A stretch of 64,000 nucleotides of DNA from the NCBI RefSeq assembly GCF_019800005.1, contig NZ_JABGCL010000005.1:62001-126000 (forward strand), read 5' to 3'. The position numbers were made by a program, and so were the translations under genes. How positions within the stretch are numbered: the first letter of the stretch is position 1; each line of letters opens with the position of its first letter. The notes beneath the pieces are model-generated. The model had not been told where the DNA came from. It was given only the letters and a program-made list of their open reading frames with translations, and made no database searches. Shown in pieces: positions 16,634 to 25,399 of this stretch. This stretch comes from Geminicoccus harenae. GTDB taxonomy: Bacteria > Pseudomonadota > Alphaproteobacteria > Geminicoccales > Geminicoccaceae.

Positions 16634-17809
16634 CTACGGCAAGTGCCGGATGGCACTGGACCTGGCGATGCGCGCAAGAGGATCCGCTCTGGCATCGCCA
16701 AGGGACGAGGCACCCGGCACGGCCGGCCCGCCGATCCTGGTGATCTGCGCGTCGATGCGCTGCCCGTCCGATGGCCGGAACAGGTGCAACTGGTCGGGAT
16801 CCAGGCGGAGCAGCAAGGTGGCGCCCGGCGGGAAAGGCAGGCCGGGTGCCGTCGTCACCGCGAAGTTCCGGTCCTTCAGCCGGGCATGGAGGATCCTGGT
16901 GGCGCCCAGCTCCTCGACCAGTTCCAGCGGCAGCTCCAGCTCGGCATCGTCCCGGCCGGTTGCGAGCTGCACATGCTCCGGGCGCACCCCCAGCAGCACC
17001 GGTCCGGGGGCGACACCCGGTGCTGCGACCGGCAGTGGGCCCAGCTCGGTGCCGAGCCGCCCGCCGGGCGCGATCTCGGCTTCGACCAGGTTCATGGGCG
17101 GCGTGCCGATGAAGCTCGCGACGAAGCGCGAGGCGGGCCGGCCATAGACCTCCAGCGGCGTGCCGGCCTGCTCGATCCGGCCGCCATTCATCACCACCAG
17201 CAGGTCGGCCATGGTCATCGCCTCGGTCTGGTCGTGGGTGACCAGCACCGAGGTGACGCCCAGGCGCTGATGCAGCCGGCGCAGCTCCAGCCGCATCTGC
17301 ACGCGCAAGGTGGCGTCCAGGTTCGAGAGCGGCTCGTCGAACAGGAACACCCTGGGCTCGCGGATCATCGCCCTGGCCATGGCGACGCGCTGGCGCTGCC
17401 CGCCCGAGAGCTGGCCGGGCCGGCGCTCCAGATAGTCGACGAGGCCCACCGACCTCGCGGTCTCCCGCACCCGCCGCTCCCGCTCCGCTTTCGGCACGCC
17501 CGCCACCTTCAGCGGATAGGCGATGTTGCGGGCCACGGTCATGTGCGGGTAGAGCGCGTAGTTCTGGAACACCATGGCGCAGTGGCGCTCGCGCGGCTCC
17601 TTGTCGTTCATCCGCACACCGCCGATGGCGAGCTCGCCTGCCGTGATCTCCTCCAGCCCCGCGATCATGCGCAGGAGCGTCGACTTCCCGCAGCCCGAGG
17701 GGCCCAGGATCACCAGGAAGCTGCCGGCGGGTACCTGGAGGTCCACACCCTTGACCACCTCGTTGCCGCCATAGGACTTGCGCACGCCGCTGAGCGTGAT
17801 CTCGGCCAT
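16634..17809 (-). CDS. ugpC: sn-Glycerol-3-phosphate ABC importer, ATPase UgpC
   Basis: 391-residue ABC ATPase of the MalK/UgpC subgroup. Walker A GPSGCGKST (about 37-45), signature LSGGQRQRVAMARA (about 134-147), Walker B VFLFDEPLSN, and the H-loop THDQTEAM. The C-terminal 130 residues form the OB/TOBE regulatory domain, with VLLGVRPEHVQLA near 285-300. The start at 17809 (MAEITLSGVRKSYGG) follows AGGAAGGA and lies just past the ugpE stop. It energises import of glycerol-3-phosphate or glycerophosphodiesters with UgpA, UgpE and UgpB. The final 40 residues look divergent from E. coli UgpC. Confidence 0.88.
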   Translation of the reverse strand: MAEITLSGVRKSYGGNEVVKGVDLQVPAGSFLVILGPSGCGKSTLLRMIAGLEEITAGELAIGGVRMNDKEPRERHCAMVFQNYALYPHMTVARNIAYPLKVAGVPKAERERRVRETARSVGLVDYLERRPGQLSGGQRQRVAMARAMIREPRVFLFDEPLSNLDATLRVQMRLELRRLHQRLGVTSVLVTHDQTEAMTMADLLVVMNGGRIEQAGTPLEVYGRPASRFVASFIGTPPMNLVEAEIAPGGRLGTELGPLPVAAPGVAPGPVLLGVRPEHVQLATGRDDAELELPLELVEELGATRILHARLKDRNFAVTTAPGLPFPPGATLLLRLDPDQLHLFRPSDGQRIDAQITRIGGPAVPGASSLGDARADPLARIARSSAIRHLP

Positions 17810-17820
17810 GATGTCCTTCC

Positions 17821-18747
17821 TCATTTCTCGGTCGCGACCAGGCCGCGGACGAACCAGCGCTGCATCAGCATGACGACCAGCAGCGGCGGGAGCATGATGA
17901 TCAGGGTGCCCGCCATGGCGATGTTCCACTCGGGCTCGCTGAACATGGACGGGATGAGCTGGCGGAGCTGCATGACCGCGGTGCCGTAATTGGCGCGGTC
18001 GGTGGTCACCAGCAGCGGCCAGAGATACTGGTTCCAGGCATAGAGGAACATGATGGTGCCCAGCGCCGCCATGTTGGTGCGCGAGAGCGGCAGGAGGATG
18101 TCGCGGAAGAAGCGCAGCGGACCGGCGCCATCCATGCGCGCGGCTTCCACCAGCTCGTCCGGGATGGTCATGAAATACTGGCGGTAGAGGAACGTGCCGG
18201 TCGCGGTCGCGACCAGGGGCAGGACCAGGCCCGTATAGGAATTGAGCAGGTTCCATTCGAGCGCCAGCTCGACGCCGGTCAGGAGCTGCCAGAGCCGGGC
18301 CAGGCCCGTGACCTCCAGGATGGTCTGCAAGGGCCCCAGCGCATTGGCCGCCACCGCATAGGTCGGGACGATCCGCACCTCGAGCGGCAGCATCAGCGTC
18401 ACGAAGATCGCCCAGAACGCCAGCATCCGGAGCGGCCAGCGGAAGAACACGATCGCGAAGGCGGTCAGCGCCGCGATGAACACCTTGCCGCCAGCCACCA
18501 GCGTCGCGACCAGCAGGCTGTTGAACAGCTTCCAGCCGAGATCGCCGCGCTGCCAGACGGAAGCCATGTTCTCCAGGAGGTGGCTGCCCGGCAGGAGCGG
18601 CAAGGGCGACGTGTTCACTGCCTGGAGGTCCAGGCTGGCCGCCACCACCACCAGCCAGAGCGGCACCAGGGCGATCACCAGGCCCAGCACCAGCACGGCC
18701 TGGGTCACGAGGTCGAGGAACGGGGTACGTTCGATCATGCCCGTCAC
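17821..18747 (-). CDS. ugpE: sn-Glycerol-3-phosphate ABC importer, permease UgpE
   Basis: 308-residue inner-membrane permease with six predicted segments. The coupling (EAA) loop reads LVEAARMDGAGPLRFFRDILLPLSRTN at about 191-217, followed by FLYAWNQYLWPLLVTTD, matching E. coli UgpE almost residue for residue. The C-terminus MQRWFVRGLVATEK is likewise the UgpE ending. It sits 2 bp after ugpA and 11 bp before ugpC. Confidence 0.9.
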   Translation of the reverse strand: MTGMIERTPFLDLVTQAVLVLGLVIALVPLWLVVVAASLDLQAVNTSPLPLLPGSHLLENMASVWQRGDLGWKLFNSLLVATLVAGGKVFIAALTAFAIVFFRWPLRMLAFWAIFVTLMLPLEVRIVPTYAVAANALGPLQTILEVTGLARLWQLLTGVELALEWNLLNSYTGLVLPLVATATGTFLYRQYFMTIPDELVEAARMDGAGPLRFFRDILLPLSRTNMAALGTIMFLYAWNQYLWPLLVTTDRANYGTAVMQLRQLIPSMFSEPEWNIAMAGTLIIMLPPLLVVMLMQRWFVRGLVATEK

Positions 18748-18749
18748 CT

Positions 18750-19646
18750 TCAGCTATAGTGGATCCGGCGTTCCACGAAGCGGAACTGGATGAAGGTCAG
18801 GGAGATCACCAGGACCATCAGGATGATGCTCTGCGCGGCGGCCCCCGAATAGTCGAGGCCTTTGAACCCGTCGAAATAGATCTTGTAGACCAGGAGCTCG
18901 GTCGACTTGTTCGGCCCGCCCTCGGTGGTCAGGTCGACGATGCCGAAGCTGTCGACGAAGCTGTCGGTGAGATTGACCACCAGCAGGAAGAAGATCGTGG
19001 GCGTCAGCAGCGGCAGCTGCAGGTCCCACATCCGGCGCAGCGGCCGGGCCCCGTCCATGGCCCCTGCCTCGATCACGCTCCGGGGGATCGACTGCAGCCC
19101 GGCCAGCAGGAACAGGAAGTTGTAGGCGACGTACTTCCAGCTATAGGCGACGATGATCAGCACCATCGCCTGCCAGCCGTTCACGACCGGGTTCCACAGG
19201 CCGGGAAAGCCGTGGTTGAGGTACGCGATCATCCCGGCCTCCGGCGACAGGAGGAAGCGGAAGGCCAGGCCCGCTGCCGGTGCCGCGATCGCATAGGGCC
19301 AGATCAGCGCCCAGCGAAAGCCGGCATGGCCCTTCAGCCGCCGGTCGACCGCCAGCGCCAGCAACATGCCCAGCCCCATGGCCAGCAGGGTCGAGGCCAG
19401 CGCGAACACCACCGAGCGGCCGACCGAGTTCCAGTAGAGCGGGTCGCCGAAGATCGCCCGGAAATTGTCCAGGCCGACGAAGACGTTGCCGCCACCCCAG
19501 GGCTGCTCCAGCGTGAATGCCCAGTAGAGCGCCGCCCCGGACGGCCAGTAGAAGAACAGCAGCACGAGCAGGAGCTGCGGGGCCGCCAGCGCCAGGGCCA
19601 GCGGCGTGTTGCGGAACCAGGCACGCTTGTCCACCGGATCGGGCAC
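18750..19646 (-). CDS. ugpA: sn-Glycerol-3-phosphate ABC importer, permease UgpA
   Basis: 298-residue permease with six membrane segments. The EAA loop is SVIEAGAMDGARPLRRMWDLQLPLLTP (about 188-214). The segment LTDSFVDSFGIVDLTTEGGPNKSTELLVYKIYFDGFKGLD is diagnostic of UgpA, as is the ending QFRFVERRIHYS. The gene follows ugpB after a 137-bp gap containing a long hairpin, and is translated just ahead of ugpE (2-bp gap). Works as a heterodimer with UgpE. Confidence 0.9.
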   Translation of the reverse strand: MPDPVDKRAWFRNTPLALALAAPQLLLVLLFFYWPSGAALYWAFTLEQPWGGGNVFVGLDNFRAIFGDPLYWNSVGRSVVFALASTLLAMGLGMLLALAVDRRLKGHAGFRWALIWPYAIAAPAAGLAFRFLLSPEAGMIAYLNHGFPGLWNPVVNGWQAMVLIIVAYSWKYVAYNFLFLLAGLQSIPRSVIEAGAMDGARPLRRMWDLQLPLLTPTIFFLLVVNLTDSFVDSFGIVDLTTEGGPNKSTELLVYKIYFDGFKGLDYSGAAAQSIILMVLVISLTFIQFRFVERRIHYS

Positions 19647-19715
19647 TCCGGAAATGTCGATGAGGAAGGTGGTCCTGTGCTATGCTGGCGGCTGGTGCCG
19701 GCAGCAGCAGGAGGA

Positions 19716-19767
19716 GGTCCCGGGTGCGCGCTGCGCAAAAGTGAATCTGCGAAACGAACCCGAGACC
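19716..19767 (-). promoter_or_regulatory. Hairpin between ugpB and ugpA
   Basis: In the minus-strand transcript the arms GGTCTCGGGT and ACCCGGGACC pair over 10 bp (one G-U pair) around 32 bases, inside which TGCGC and GCGCA can form a small second stem. It begins 16 bases after the ugpB stop. Such structures often protect the 3' end of binding-protein mRNA or partly terminate transcription before the permease genes. Confidence 0.5.
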
Positions 19768-19783
19768 CGGGCCTTGCTCGAGG

Positions 19784-21118
19784 TCAGGGCAGGGTCTTGC
19801 CCGCGTAGGTCTTCTCGAAGCGGCGCAGGATCGCGTTGCCCCGCTCGACCAGCGCGTCCAGCCCCTCCTGCACGCCGCTGGTCCCGGCCATGATGCCGGT
19901 GAGCGCGTCGCGCGCCTCCTTGCGGATCTGGGTGAAGCCGCCCAGACGGATGCCGCGGCTGTTGGCGGAAGGCGGCGTATAGGTCAGCGACTGGATCGCT
20001 ACCTCGCGGCCCTGATAGGGTGCTTGGTCATAGAAGCCCTTGGACTTCATGTACTCGAAGCCCGAATTGGTCACCGGGATGTAGCCGGTCACCGTCGACC
20101 ACCACTCGGCCTGCTCGGGCTTCGCCAGGAAGGCGAAGAACGCCGCCGCACCCTCGTACTGTTCGGGGCTGTTGCCGGCCAGCGCCCACAGGGAGGCGCC
20201 GCCCACCAGCGAGTTCTTGCGCGCGGTCCCTTCCCAGACCGGCACCATCGCCACGCCCCACTGCACGCCGTCCGGCATGGTCTTGCCGACCGTGCCGTGG
20301 TCGGCGATCGAGGACTGCATCATCATGCATTCGTTGTTCATGAACGACTGCAGCCGCGCCTGGCCGTATTCTTTCAGCTGGAACAGGCCCTCGTCGGTCA
20401 TCCGCTTGAAGAACGCGACATGGTCGACGAACCTGGTCTGGTTGACCACCAGCTCGGCATCCAGCCCGTCATAGCCGTTGTTCTTCGTCGCGATCGGCAG
20501 GTCGTGGACGGCGGAGAACTGCTCCATGAACTGCCAGGGATCGACGTCATAGGCATAGGGGCAGGCATAGCCCGCCTCCTTGAGCGCCCGCGCCGCCTGC
20601 TCGACCTCCTCATAGGTCTTAGGCGCCTCGGTGAGGCCGGCCTTCGCGAACGCGTCCTTGTTCCAGTACAGGACCGCGGTGGAGCTGTTGAACGGGAAGG
20701 AATAGAGCTCGCCCGAGGAGGTCGCGTAATAGTCCGCGATGCCCTTGAAGTAGTCGTCCCAGTTCACCTCGTGGCCGGCCTGCTTCATCAGCTCAGGGGC
20801 GGGCACGAACGCGCCGGACAGCATCAGGTCGGCGGTGCCGACGTCGAACACCTGCAGGACGGTCGGCTGCTGGTTGGCGCGGAACGCGGCGATCGCGTTC
20901 TGCAGGGCCGCCTCGTAGTCGCCCTGGCTGGTGCAGACCGCCTGGTACTGGTCCTGGCTCGCGTTGAAGCTCTGGCACATCTCCTGGATGCGCTCGCTGA
21001 GGTCACCGGTCAGCCCGTACCAGAACTCGAACGTCACCGGCTCGGCCTGTGCGGCGCCGGCGGACAGCACCACGCCACCGGCCAGCGCCAGCCCGCGCAG
21101 CCTCTGCATCACGGTCAT
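19784..21118 (-). CDS. ugpB: sn-Glycerol-3-phosphate-binding protein UgpB
   Basis: 444-residue periplasmic binding protein with a signal peptide (about 1-25, MTVMQRLRGLALAGG to AQA). It aligns by eye with E. coli UgpB along its length: FWYGLTGDLSERI, AAFRANQQPTVLQVFDVGTADLM, FPFNSSTAVLYWNKDAFAKAGL, FSAVHDLPIATKNNGYDGLDA, LVGGASLWALAG and the ending ERGNAILRRFEKTYAGK. First gene of ugpBAEC. It lies 100 bp downstream of eda on the same strand, separated by a perfect hairpin. No PhoB-box repeat (CTGTCAT direct repeats) is evident upstream, so phosphate control is not indicated. Confidence 0.92.
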   Translation of the reverse strand: MTVMQRLRGLALAGGVVLSAGAAQAEPVTFEFWYGLTGDLSERIQEMCQSFNASQDQYQAVCTSQGDYEAALQNAIAAFRANQQPTVLQVFDVGTADLMLSGAFVPAPELMKQAGHEVNWDDYFKGIADYYATSSGELYSFPFNSSTAVLYWNKDAFAKAGLTEAPKTYEEVEQAARALKEAGYACPYAYDVDPWQFMEQFSAVHDLPIATKNNGYDGLDAELVVNQTRFVDHVAFFKRMTDEGLFQLKEYGQARLQSFMNNECMMMQSSIADHGTVGKTMPDGVQWGVAMVPVWEGTARKNSLVGGASLWALAGNSPEQYEGAAAFFAFLAKPEQAEWWSTVTGYIPVTNSGFEYMKSKGFYDQAPYQGREVAIQSLTYTPPSANSRGIRLGGFTQIRKEARDALTGIMAGTSGVQEGLDALVERGNAILRRFEKTYAGKTLP

Positions 21119-21181
21119 TGTTCCCTACCCTCGAAAGTACGCCGCGCGCTGGGCTCGGCGGCCGCGAGGGGTAGTGCGGTT

Positions 21182-21201
21182 CGGTGACGGCTTCGTCACC
21201 G
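21182..21201 (-). terminator. Perfect hairpin between eda and ugpB
   Basis: CGGTGACG and CGTCACCG form an 8-bp stem with a 4-base loop, 18 bases past the eda stop. There is no T-run. It may end most transcripts of the Entner-Doudoroff genes or process the mRNA before ugpB. Confidence 0.45.
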
Positions 21202-21218
21202 CTCCGAGACGGAAGCTG

Positions 21219-21875
21219 TCACGAAGCTCCGGCGCGCGGGAGCGTGGCGGCGTCCTTGGCCAGCGTCTCGATCTCCGCCCAGTTGCCGGCGGCCACCAGG
21301 GCGGGCGGCGCCAGCCAGCTCCCGCCGACGCAGACCACGTTCTTCAGCTTCAGATAATCGCCGGCCTTGGCTCGGTCGATGCCACCGGTCGGGCAGAAGC
21401 GCAGGTCCGGCAGCGGCGAGGCCAGCGACGCGATCAGCTTCGCCCCGCCCACCGCCTCGGCCGGGAACAGCTTGAGCACGCTGAAGCCGGCCTCGGCCAG
21501 CGTCATGCCCTCCGACGGCGTGGCGATGCCCGGCAGCCAGGGCACTGGCGAAGCTTTTGCCGCTTCGATCAGGGCAGGGGTGGCGCCCGGCGAGACCGCG
21601 AACTTGGCCCCGGCCTTTGCAGCGGCATCGAGCTGGGCCGGCCTGCGCACCGTGCCGACCCCCACCACTGCCTCGGGCACTTCCGCGGCGATCGCCCGGA
21701 TCACGTCCAGGGCAGCGTCAGTGCGCAGCGTCACCTCCAGGACCCGGATGCCGCCGGCCACCAGGGCTCGCGCGAGCGGCACGGCGGTCCTGACCTCCTC
21801 GACGATCAGCACCGGCACGACGGGGCCGAGCCGCAAGGTGGAGAGCAGCGCTTCGCGGCGGGATTCAGCATCCAT
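21219..21875 (-). CDS. eda: KDPG aldolase (2-dehydro-3-deoxyphosphogluconate aldolase)
   Basis: 218-residue class I aldolase that splits KDPG to pyruvate and glyceraldehyde-3-phosphate. GIRVLEVTLRT (about 42-52) contains the catalytic Glu, GVGTV and FAVSPGATP follow, and the Schiff-base Lys is in FSVLKLFPAEAVGG (about 131-144). CPTGGID (about 161-167) binds phosphate. It starts 6 bp after glk stops and completes the Entner-Doudoroff route begun by zwf, pgl and edd in the same operon. Confidence 0.95.
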   Translation of the reverse strand: MDAESRREALLSTLRLGPVVPVLIVEEVRTAVPLARALVAGGIRVLEVTLRTDAALDVIRAIAAEVPEAVVGVGTVRRPAQLDAAAKAGAKFAVSPGATPALIEAAKASPVPWLPGIATPSEGMTLAEAGFSVLKLFPAEAVGGAKLIASLASPLPDLRFCPTGGIDRAKAGDYLKLKNVVCVGGSWLAPPALVAAGNWAEIETLAKDAATLPRAGAS

Positions 21876-21881
21876 CAGGCA

Positions 21882-22835
21882 TCAACCGTGCAGGAGTTTC
21901 GCAGTGCAGCCGTACAGGGCCGGCGTGGCGGCGGTGATCCTACGCAGCGGCACGCCGTCCAGGAAGGAAGACAGCCGGCCCTTGTCGCGGAACCGCGTCA
22001 CGAACCGCGCCTCGTCCAGGAAGCCCAGCAGATGGTCGGTCACACCGCCGCCCAGATACACGCCGCCCCGCGCACCGAAGGTGAGCGCCACGTCGCCGGC
22101 GAAGACGGCGAGCTGGTCCAGGAACAGCCCGATCAGGTCGGTGGCGAACCGGTCGTCGCCCTCGGCAGCGGCCACGATCTCTTCGGGCTCCTGCCAGGGC
22201 GAGCGCCGGTCCTCGGCCTCCGCCAGGTCCTCGGCCAGCCGGACCAGGCCCGGCCCGCACAGCCAGTGCTCCGCCGAGACCCGCCCGCGCTTGCGGTAGG
22301 CGACCTCGAGGGCCGGGCGCAGCCGCGCGATCGCGGTGCCCAACTCGGTATGACCGCCTTCGCCCGGCACCGCGATCCAGCGCACCCGGCCGGGAATGGC
22401 GCCGGCCACGCCCAGGCCGGTGCCGGGCCCGAGCACTGCGATGGGCTTGCCGGGCACCGCCTGGCCCGGCGGCCCGATCGGCACGCTGCCGTCCGCCGGC
22501 AGATGCGGGCAGGCCAGCGCCAGCGCCTCGAAATCATTGAGGACGAGCAGTTCCTGCAGCTCCAGCCGGGCGCGCAGCGCGTCGATAGAGAAGTCCCAGC
22601 CCCGGTTGGTGAGCCGGACCAGGTCGCCGGTGACCGGCCCGGCGATCGCGATGGCGGCCCGGGTCGGCCGGGGGCCACCCATCTCCGTCAGGAATGCCGT
22701 GATCGCATCGCCCAGGCTCGAAAACTCGTCGTTCTTCAGCACGATCGGATCGTCGGCCCGGGCGCCGTCCTCCGTCACCAGGGCAAAGCGCCCGTTCGTG
22801 CCGCCGACATCGCCGACCAGGAGGAGTTCGCTCAA
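21882..22835 (-). CDS. glk: Glucokinase (TTG start)
   Basis: 317-residue ROK-unrelated bacterial glucokinase (Glk family). The N-terminal ATP motif is [15 protein letters not shown] (about 4-18). IAIAGPV and NDFEALALA follow, then GPGTGLGVA (about 135-143) and the glucose-contacting [12 protein letters not shown] (about 154-165). A C-terminal VYLGGGV segment also fits. The best start is TTG at 22835, overlapping the edd stop as TTGA; no ATG or GTG lies nearer to the conserved beginning. Supplies glucose-6-phosphate to zwf in the same operon. Confidence 0.92.
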   Translation of the reverse strand: MSELLLVGDVGGTNGRFALVTEDGARADDPIVLKNDEFSSLGDAITAFLTEMGGPRPTRAAIAIAGPVTGDLVRLTNRGWDFSIDALRARLELQELLVLNDFEALALACPHLPADGSVPIGPPGQAVPGKPIAVLGPGTGLGVAGAIPGRVRWIAVPGEGGHTELGTAIARLRPALEVAYRKRGRVSAEHWLCGPGLVRLAEDLAEAEDRRSPWQEPEEIVAAAEGDDRFATDLIGLFLDQLAVFAGDVALTFGARGGVYLGGGVTDHLLGFLDEARFVTRFRDKGRLSSFLDGVPLRRITAATPALYGCTAKLLHG

Positions 22836-24676
22836 GCCGCCATCCCGAAGGGTCCGCCCACCACGGCCGCGCCCTGGTCCGCCGGACCCACGGCGGCACG
22901 GAAGGGGGCGAACAGATCGCGCCCGATGCCGCTGTGGTAGCATGACAGGTCGGCGCCGGCAGGTGCCCGCGCCGCCAGCTCGGCCGCCTCCACCAGGACC
23001 TCCAGGGTCCCAGCGACGGTATCGAGCCGGATCATGTCGCCATCCCGGATCTTCGCGATCGGTCCGCCATCGACGGCCTCAGGGGTGAGATGGATCCCGG
23101 CCGGGATCTTTCCAGATGCCCCCGACATGCGGCCGTCGGTGACCAGCGCCACCTGGAAGCCGCGGTCCTGCAGGATGCCCAGCGGCGGGGTCAGCTTGTG
23201 CAACTCCGGCATCCCGTTGGCCTTGGGGCCCTGGAAGCGCACCACCACCACCACGTCCCGGTCGAGCTCGCCCGCCTTGAAGGCCGCCTGCACCTCGGCC
23301 TGATCGTGGAACACCCGGGCCGGCGCTTCGACGACGCGCCGCTCGGGCTTCACCGCCGAGACCTTGCTGACCGCCCGGCCGAGATTGCCGGTGAGCAGCA
23401 CGAGCCCGCCCTTGGCAGCGAACGGCAGGGCCACGGTACGGATGATGCTCCGGTCGAGCGGCTGGCCATCGCCCTCCGTCCAGGCCAGCCGCCCGTCCAC
23501 CAGCCTCGGCTCCTGGGCATAGCGCGCGAGCCCGCCCTCGCCGGCCACCGTCTTGACGTCGGCATGCAGCAGGCCAGCACCCAGCAGCTCGCGGATCAGC
23601 GTGGCCATGCCGCCCGCCGCGTGGAACTGGTTCACGTCGGCCAAACCATTCGGATAGACCCGCGCCAGGAGCGGGGTCACCTCGGACAGTTCGGCCATGT
23701 CCTCCCAGGTGAGCCGGATGCCGGCCGCCCGGGCGATCGCGACCAGGTGGATCGTGTGGTTGGTCGACCCACCCGTGGCATGGAGGCCGACCACGCCGTT
23801 CACGATCGCGCGCTCGTCCACGACCTCGCCGATCGGCGTCCAGTCGTTGCCCAGTGCCGTGATCTCGGTGATGCGCCTGGCCGCGGCCCTGGTCAGCGCG
23901 TCGCGCAAGGGCGTGCCGGGATTGACGAAGGCAGCACCCGGCAGGTGCAGGCCCATCACCTCCATCAGCATCTGGTTGGAGTTGGCGGTGCCGTAGAAGG
24001 TGCAGGTGCCGGGGCCATGGTAGGACTTCATCTCGGAAGCCAGCAGCTCCCGCCGCCCGACCTTGCCCTCGGCATAGAGCTGGCGGACCTCCGACTTCTC
24101 CGCGTTGGAGGCGCCGGTAGTCATGGGCCCGGCCGGCACGAAGATCACCGGCAGGTGGCCGAACGCCAGCGCCCCCATGAGCAGGCCCGGCACGATCTTG
24201 TCGCAGATGCCGAGCGCCAGGGCGCCGTCGAACGTGTCGTGGGAAAGGGCGATCGCGGTCGAGAGCGCGATCGTGTCCCGGGAGAACAGGGACAACTCCA
24301 TGCCGGCGAAGCCCTGGGTGATCCCGTCGCACATGGCGGGCGTGCCGCCGGCCACCTGCGCCACCCCGCCTGCCTCGCGCACCGCCTGGCGGATCAGCTC
24401 CGGATAATGCTCATAGGGCTGATGCGCGCTCAGCATGTCGTTGTAGGCGGTGACGATGCCGACCGACAGGGCCGCCTGGCCCTCCAGCTCCGCCTTGTCC
24501 CCAGGCCCGCAGGCGGCCAGCGCATGGGCGATGTTGGCGCAGCCCAGCTTGTGCCGGCGCGGCGCCCGCTCGCCCATCCGGCGCAACTGGTCGAGATAGC
24601 GGCTGCGCACCGGTGCCGAGCGTCGGCGGATCCGCTCGGTGACGGCCAGGACCGTAGGGTGGAGGGTTGCTGCCAT
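22832..24676 (-). CDS. edd: Phosphogluconate dehydratase
   Basis: 614-residue IlvD/Edd-family dehydratase that converts 6-phosphogluconate to KDPG using an iron-sulfur cluster. Recognisable blocks: [21 protein letters not shown] (about 72-92), [13 protein letters not shown] (108-120), the cluster cysteine in [17 protein letters not shown] (155-171), [20 protein letters not shown], and [21 protein letters not shown] in the C-terminal part. Length is normal for Edd (about 605). It lies 24 bp after pgl and overlaps glk by 4 bases. Confidence 0.95.
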   Translation of the reverse strand: MAATLHPTVLAVTERIRRRSAPVRSRYLDQLRRMGERAPRRHKLGCANIAHALAACGPGDKAELEGQAALSVGIVTAYNDMLSAHQPYEHYPELIRQAVREAGGVAQVAGGTPAMCDGITQGFAGMELSLFSRDTIALSTAIALSHDTFDGALALGICDKIVPGLLMGALAFGHLPVIFVPAGPMTTGASNAEKSEVRQLYAEGKVGRRELLASEMKSYHGPGTCTFYGTANSNQMLMEVMGLHLPGAAFVNPGTPLRDALTRAAARRITEITALGNDWTPIGEVVDERAIVNGVVGLHATGGSTNHTIHLVAIARAAGIRLTWEDMAELSEVTPLLARVYPNGLADVNQFHAAGGMATLIRELLGAGLLHADVKTVAGEGGLARYAQEPRLVDGRLAWTEGDGQPLDRSIIRTVALPFAAKGGLVLLTGNLGRAVSKVSAVKPERRVVEAPARVFHDQAEVQAAFKAGELDRDVVVVVRFQGPKANGMPELHKLTPPLGILQDRGFQVALVTDGRMSGASGKIPAGIHLTPEAVDGGPIAKIRDGDMIRLDTVAGTLEVLVEAAELAARAPAGADLSCYHSGIGRDLFAPFRAAVGPADQGAAVVGGPFGMAA

Positions 24677-24700
24677 GCGGAGGATTCCTCGGCTGGGATC

Positions 24701-25399
24701 TCAGCCCGCAGTATGGACCTGGGTCTGCGGCAGCTTCAGGGCGGCCCGGATAGGCAGCGCCTCGAGCGGGCCCGTCTCCAGGGCGCGCGCCAGGGTAGCG
24801 AGCTTGCCGGCGCCTTCCAGCGGCAGCAGCACCAGCCGCGCCCGCGCCACCACCGGCAAGGTGAGGGTGAGCCGTTCCCGCGTCGCAGCCGCGCTGTCCG
24901 CCAGCATCGGCATGACCAGCCGGAGGTTGCCCGGGTCGAGCACCGCGGCCAGCCGGTCGCCGTCCGGGAACCAGGACGCGGTATGCCCGTCCTCGCCCAT
25001 GCCGAGCACGACCACGTCGAAGCTCTCGGGCAGAGCCGTGAGAGCCCGGTCCGCCGCCGCTGCCGCCGCGTCCAGGGAAGCGGCCGTGCCGCGCAGGCCG
25101 ATGAAGCCGGCCGCCGCCGCTTCCCGCTGCAGCAGGTGGCGGCGCACCAGCGCCTCGTTGCTGTCGGGATGGTCGGTCGGCAGGAAGCGCTCGTCCACCA
25201 GCGTCACGCTCACCCGATCCCAGGGCAGCGCCTGCGCGGCCAGCGCCTCGAAGATCGGCACGGGGCTCTTGCCGCCGGAGACCGCCAGCACCGCCCGGCC
25301 CTGCGCCGTCACGCCCGCGCGCAGTGCCTCGGCGATCGCGGTCACCACCGCCGCGCGCAGCTCCTCCGCGCTCCCATGCTTGGTCTGTCGCGTGCTCAT
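24701..25399 (-). CDS. pgl: 6-Phosphogluconolactonase
   Basis: 232 residues of the DevB/SOL type, hydrolysing 6-phosphogluconolactone. AVLAVSGGKSPVPIFEAL (about 36-53), VTLVDERFLPTDHPDSNEALVRRHLL (64-90) and VVLGMGEDGHTASWFPDG (129-146) are the three family blocks. The ATG overlaps the zwf stop (ATGA), so the two are translated together. The 232-residue length is normal. Confidence 0.94.
   Translation of the reverse strand: MSTRQTKHGSAEELRAAVVTAIAEALRAGVTAQGRAVLAVSGGKSPVPIFEALAAQALPWDRVSVTLVDERFLPTDHPDSNEALVRRHLLQREAAAAGFIGLRGTAASLDAAAAAADRALTALPESFDVVVLGMGEDGHTASWFPDGDRLAAVLDPGNLRLVMPMLADSAAATRERLTLTLPVVARARLVLLPLEGAGKLATLARALETGPLEALPIRAALKLPQTQVHTAG

Noticed and set aside
21119..21218. 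A PhoB box before ugpB
   Set aside because: No pair of CTGTCAT-like repeats spaced 4 bases apart was seen; a lone TGTCAC-like stretch near the eda stop is not enough.
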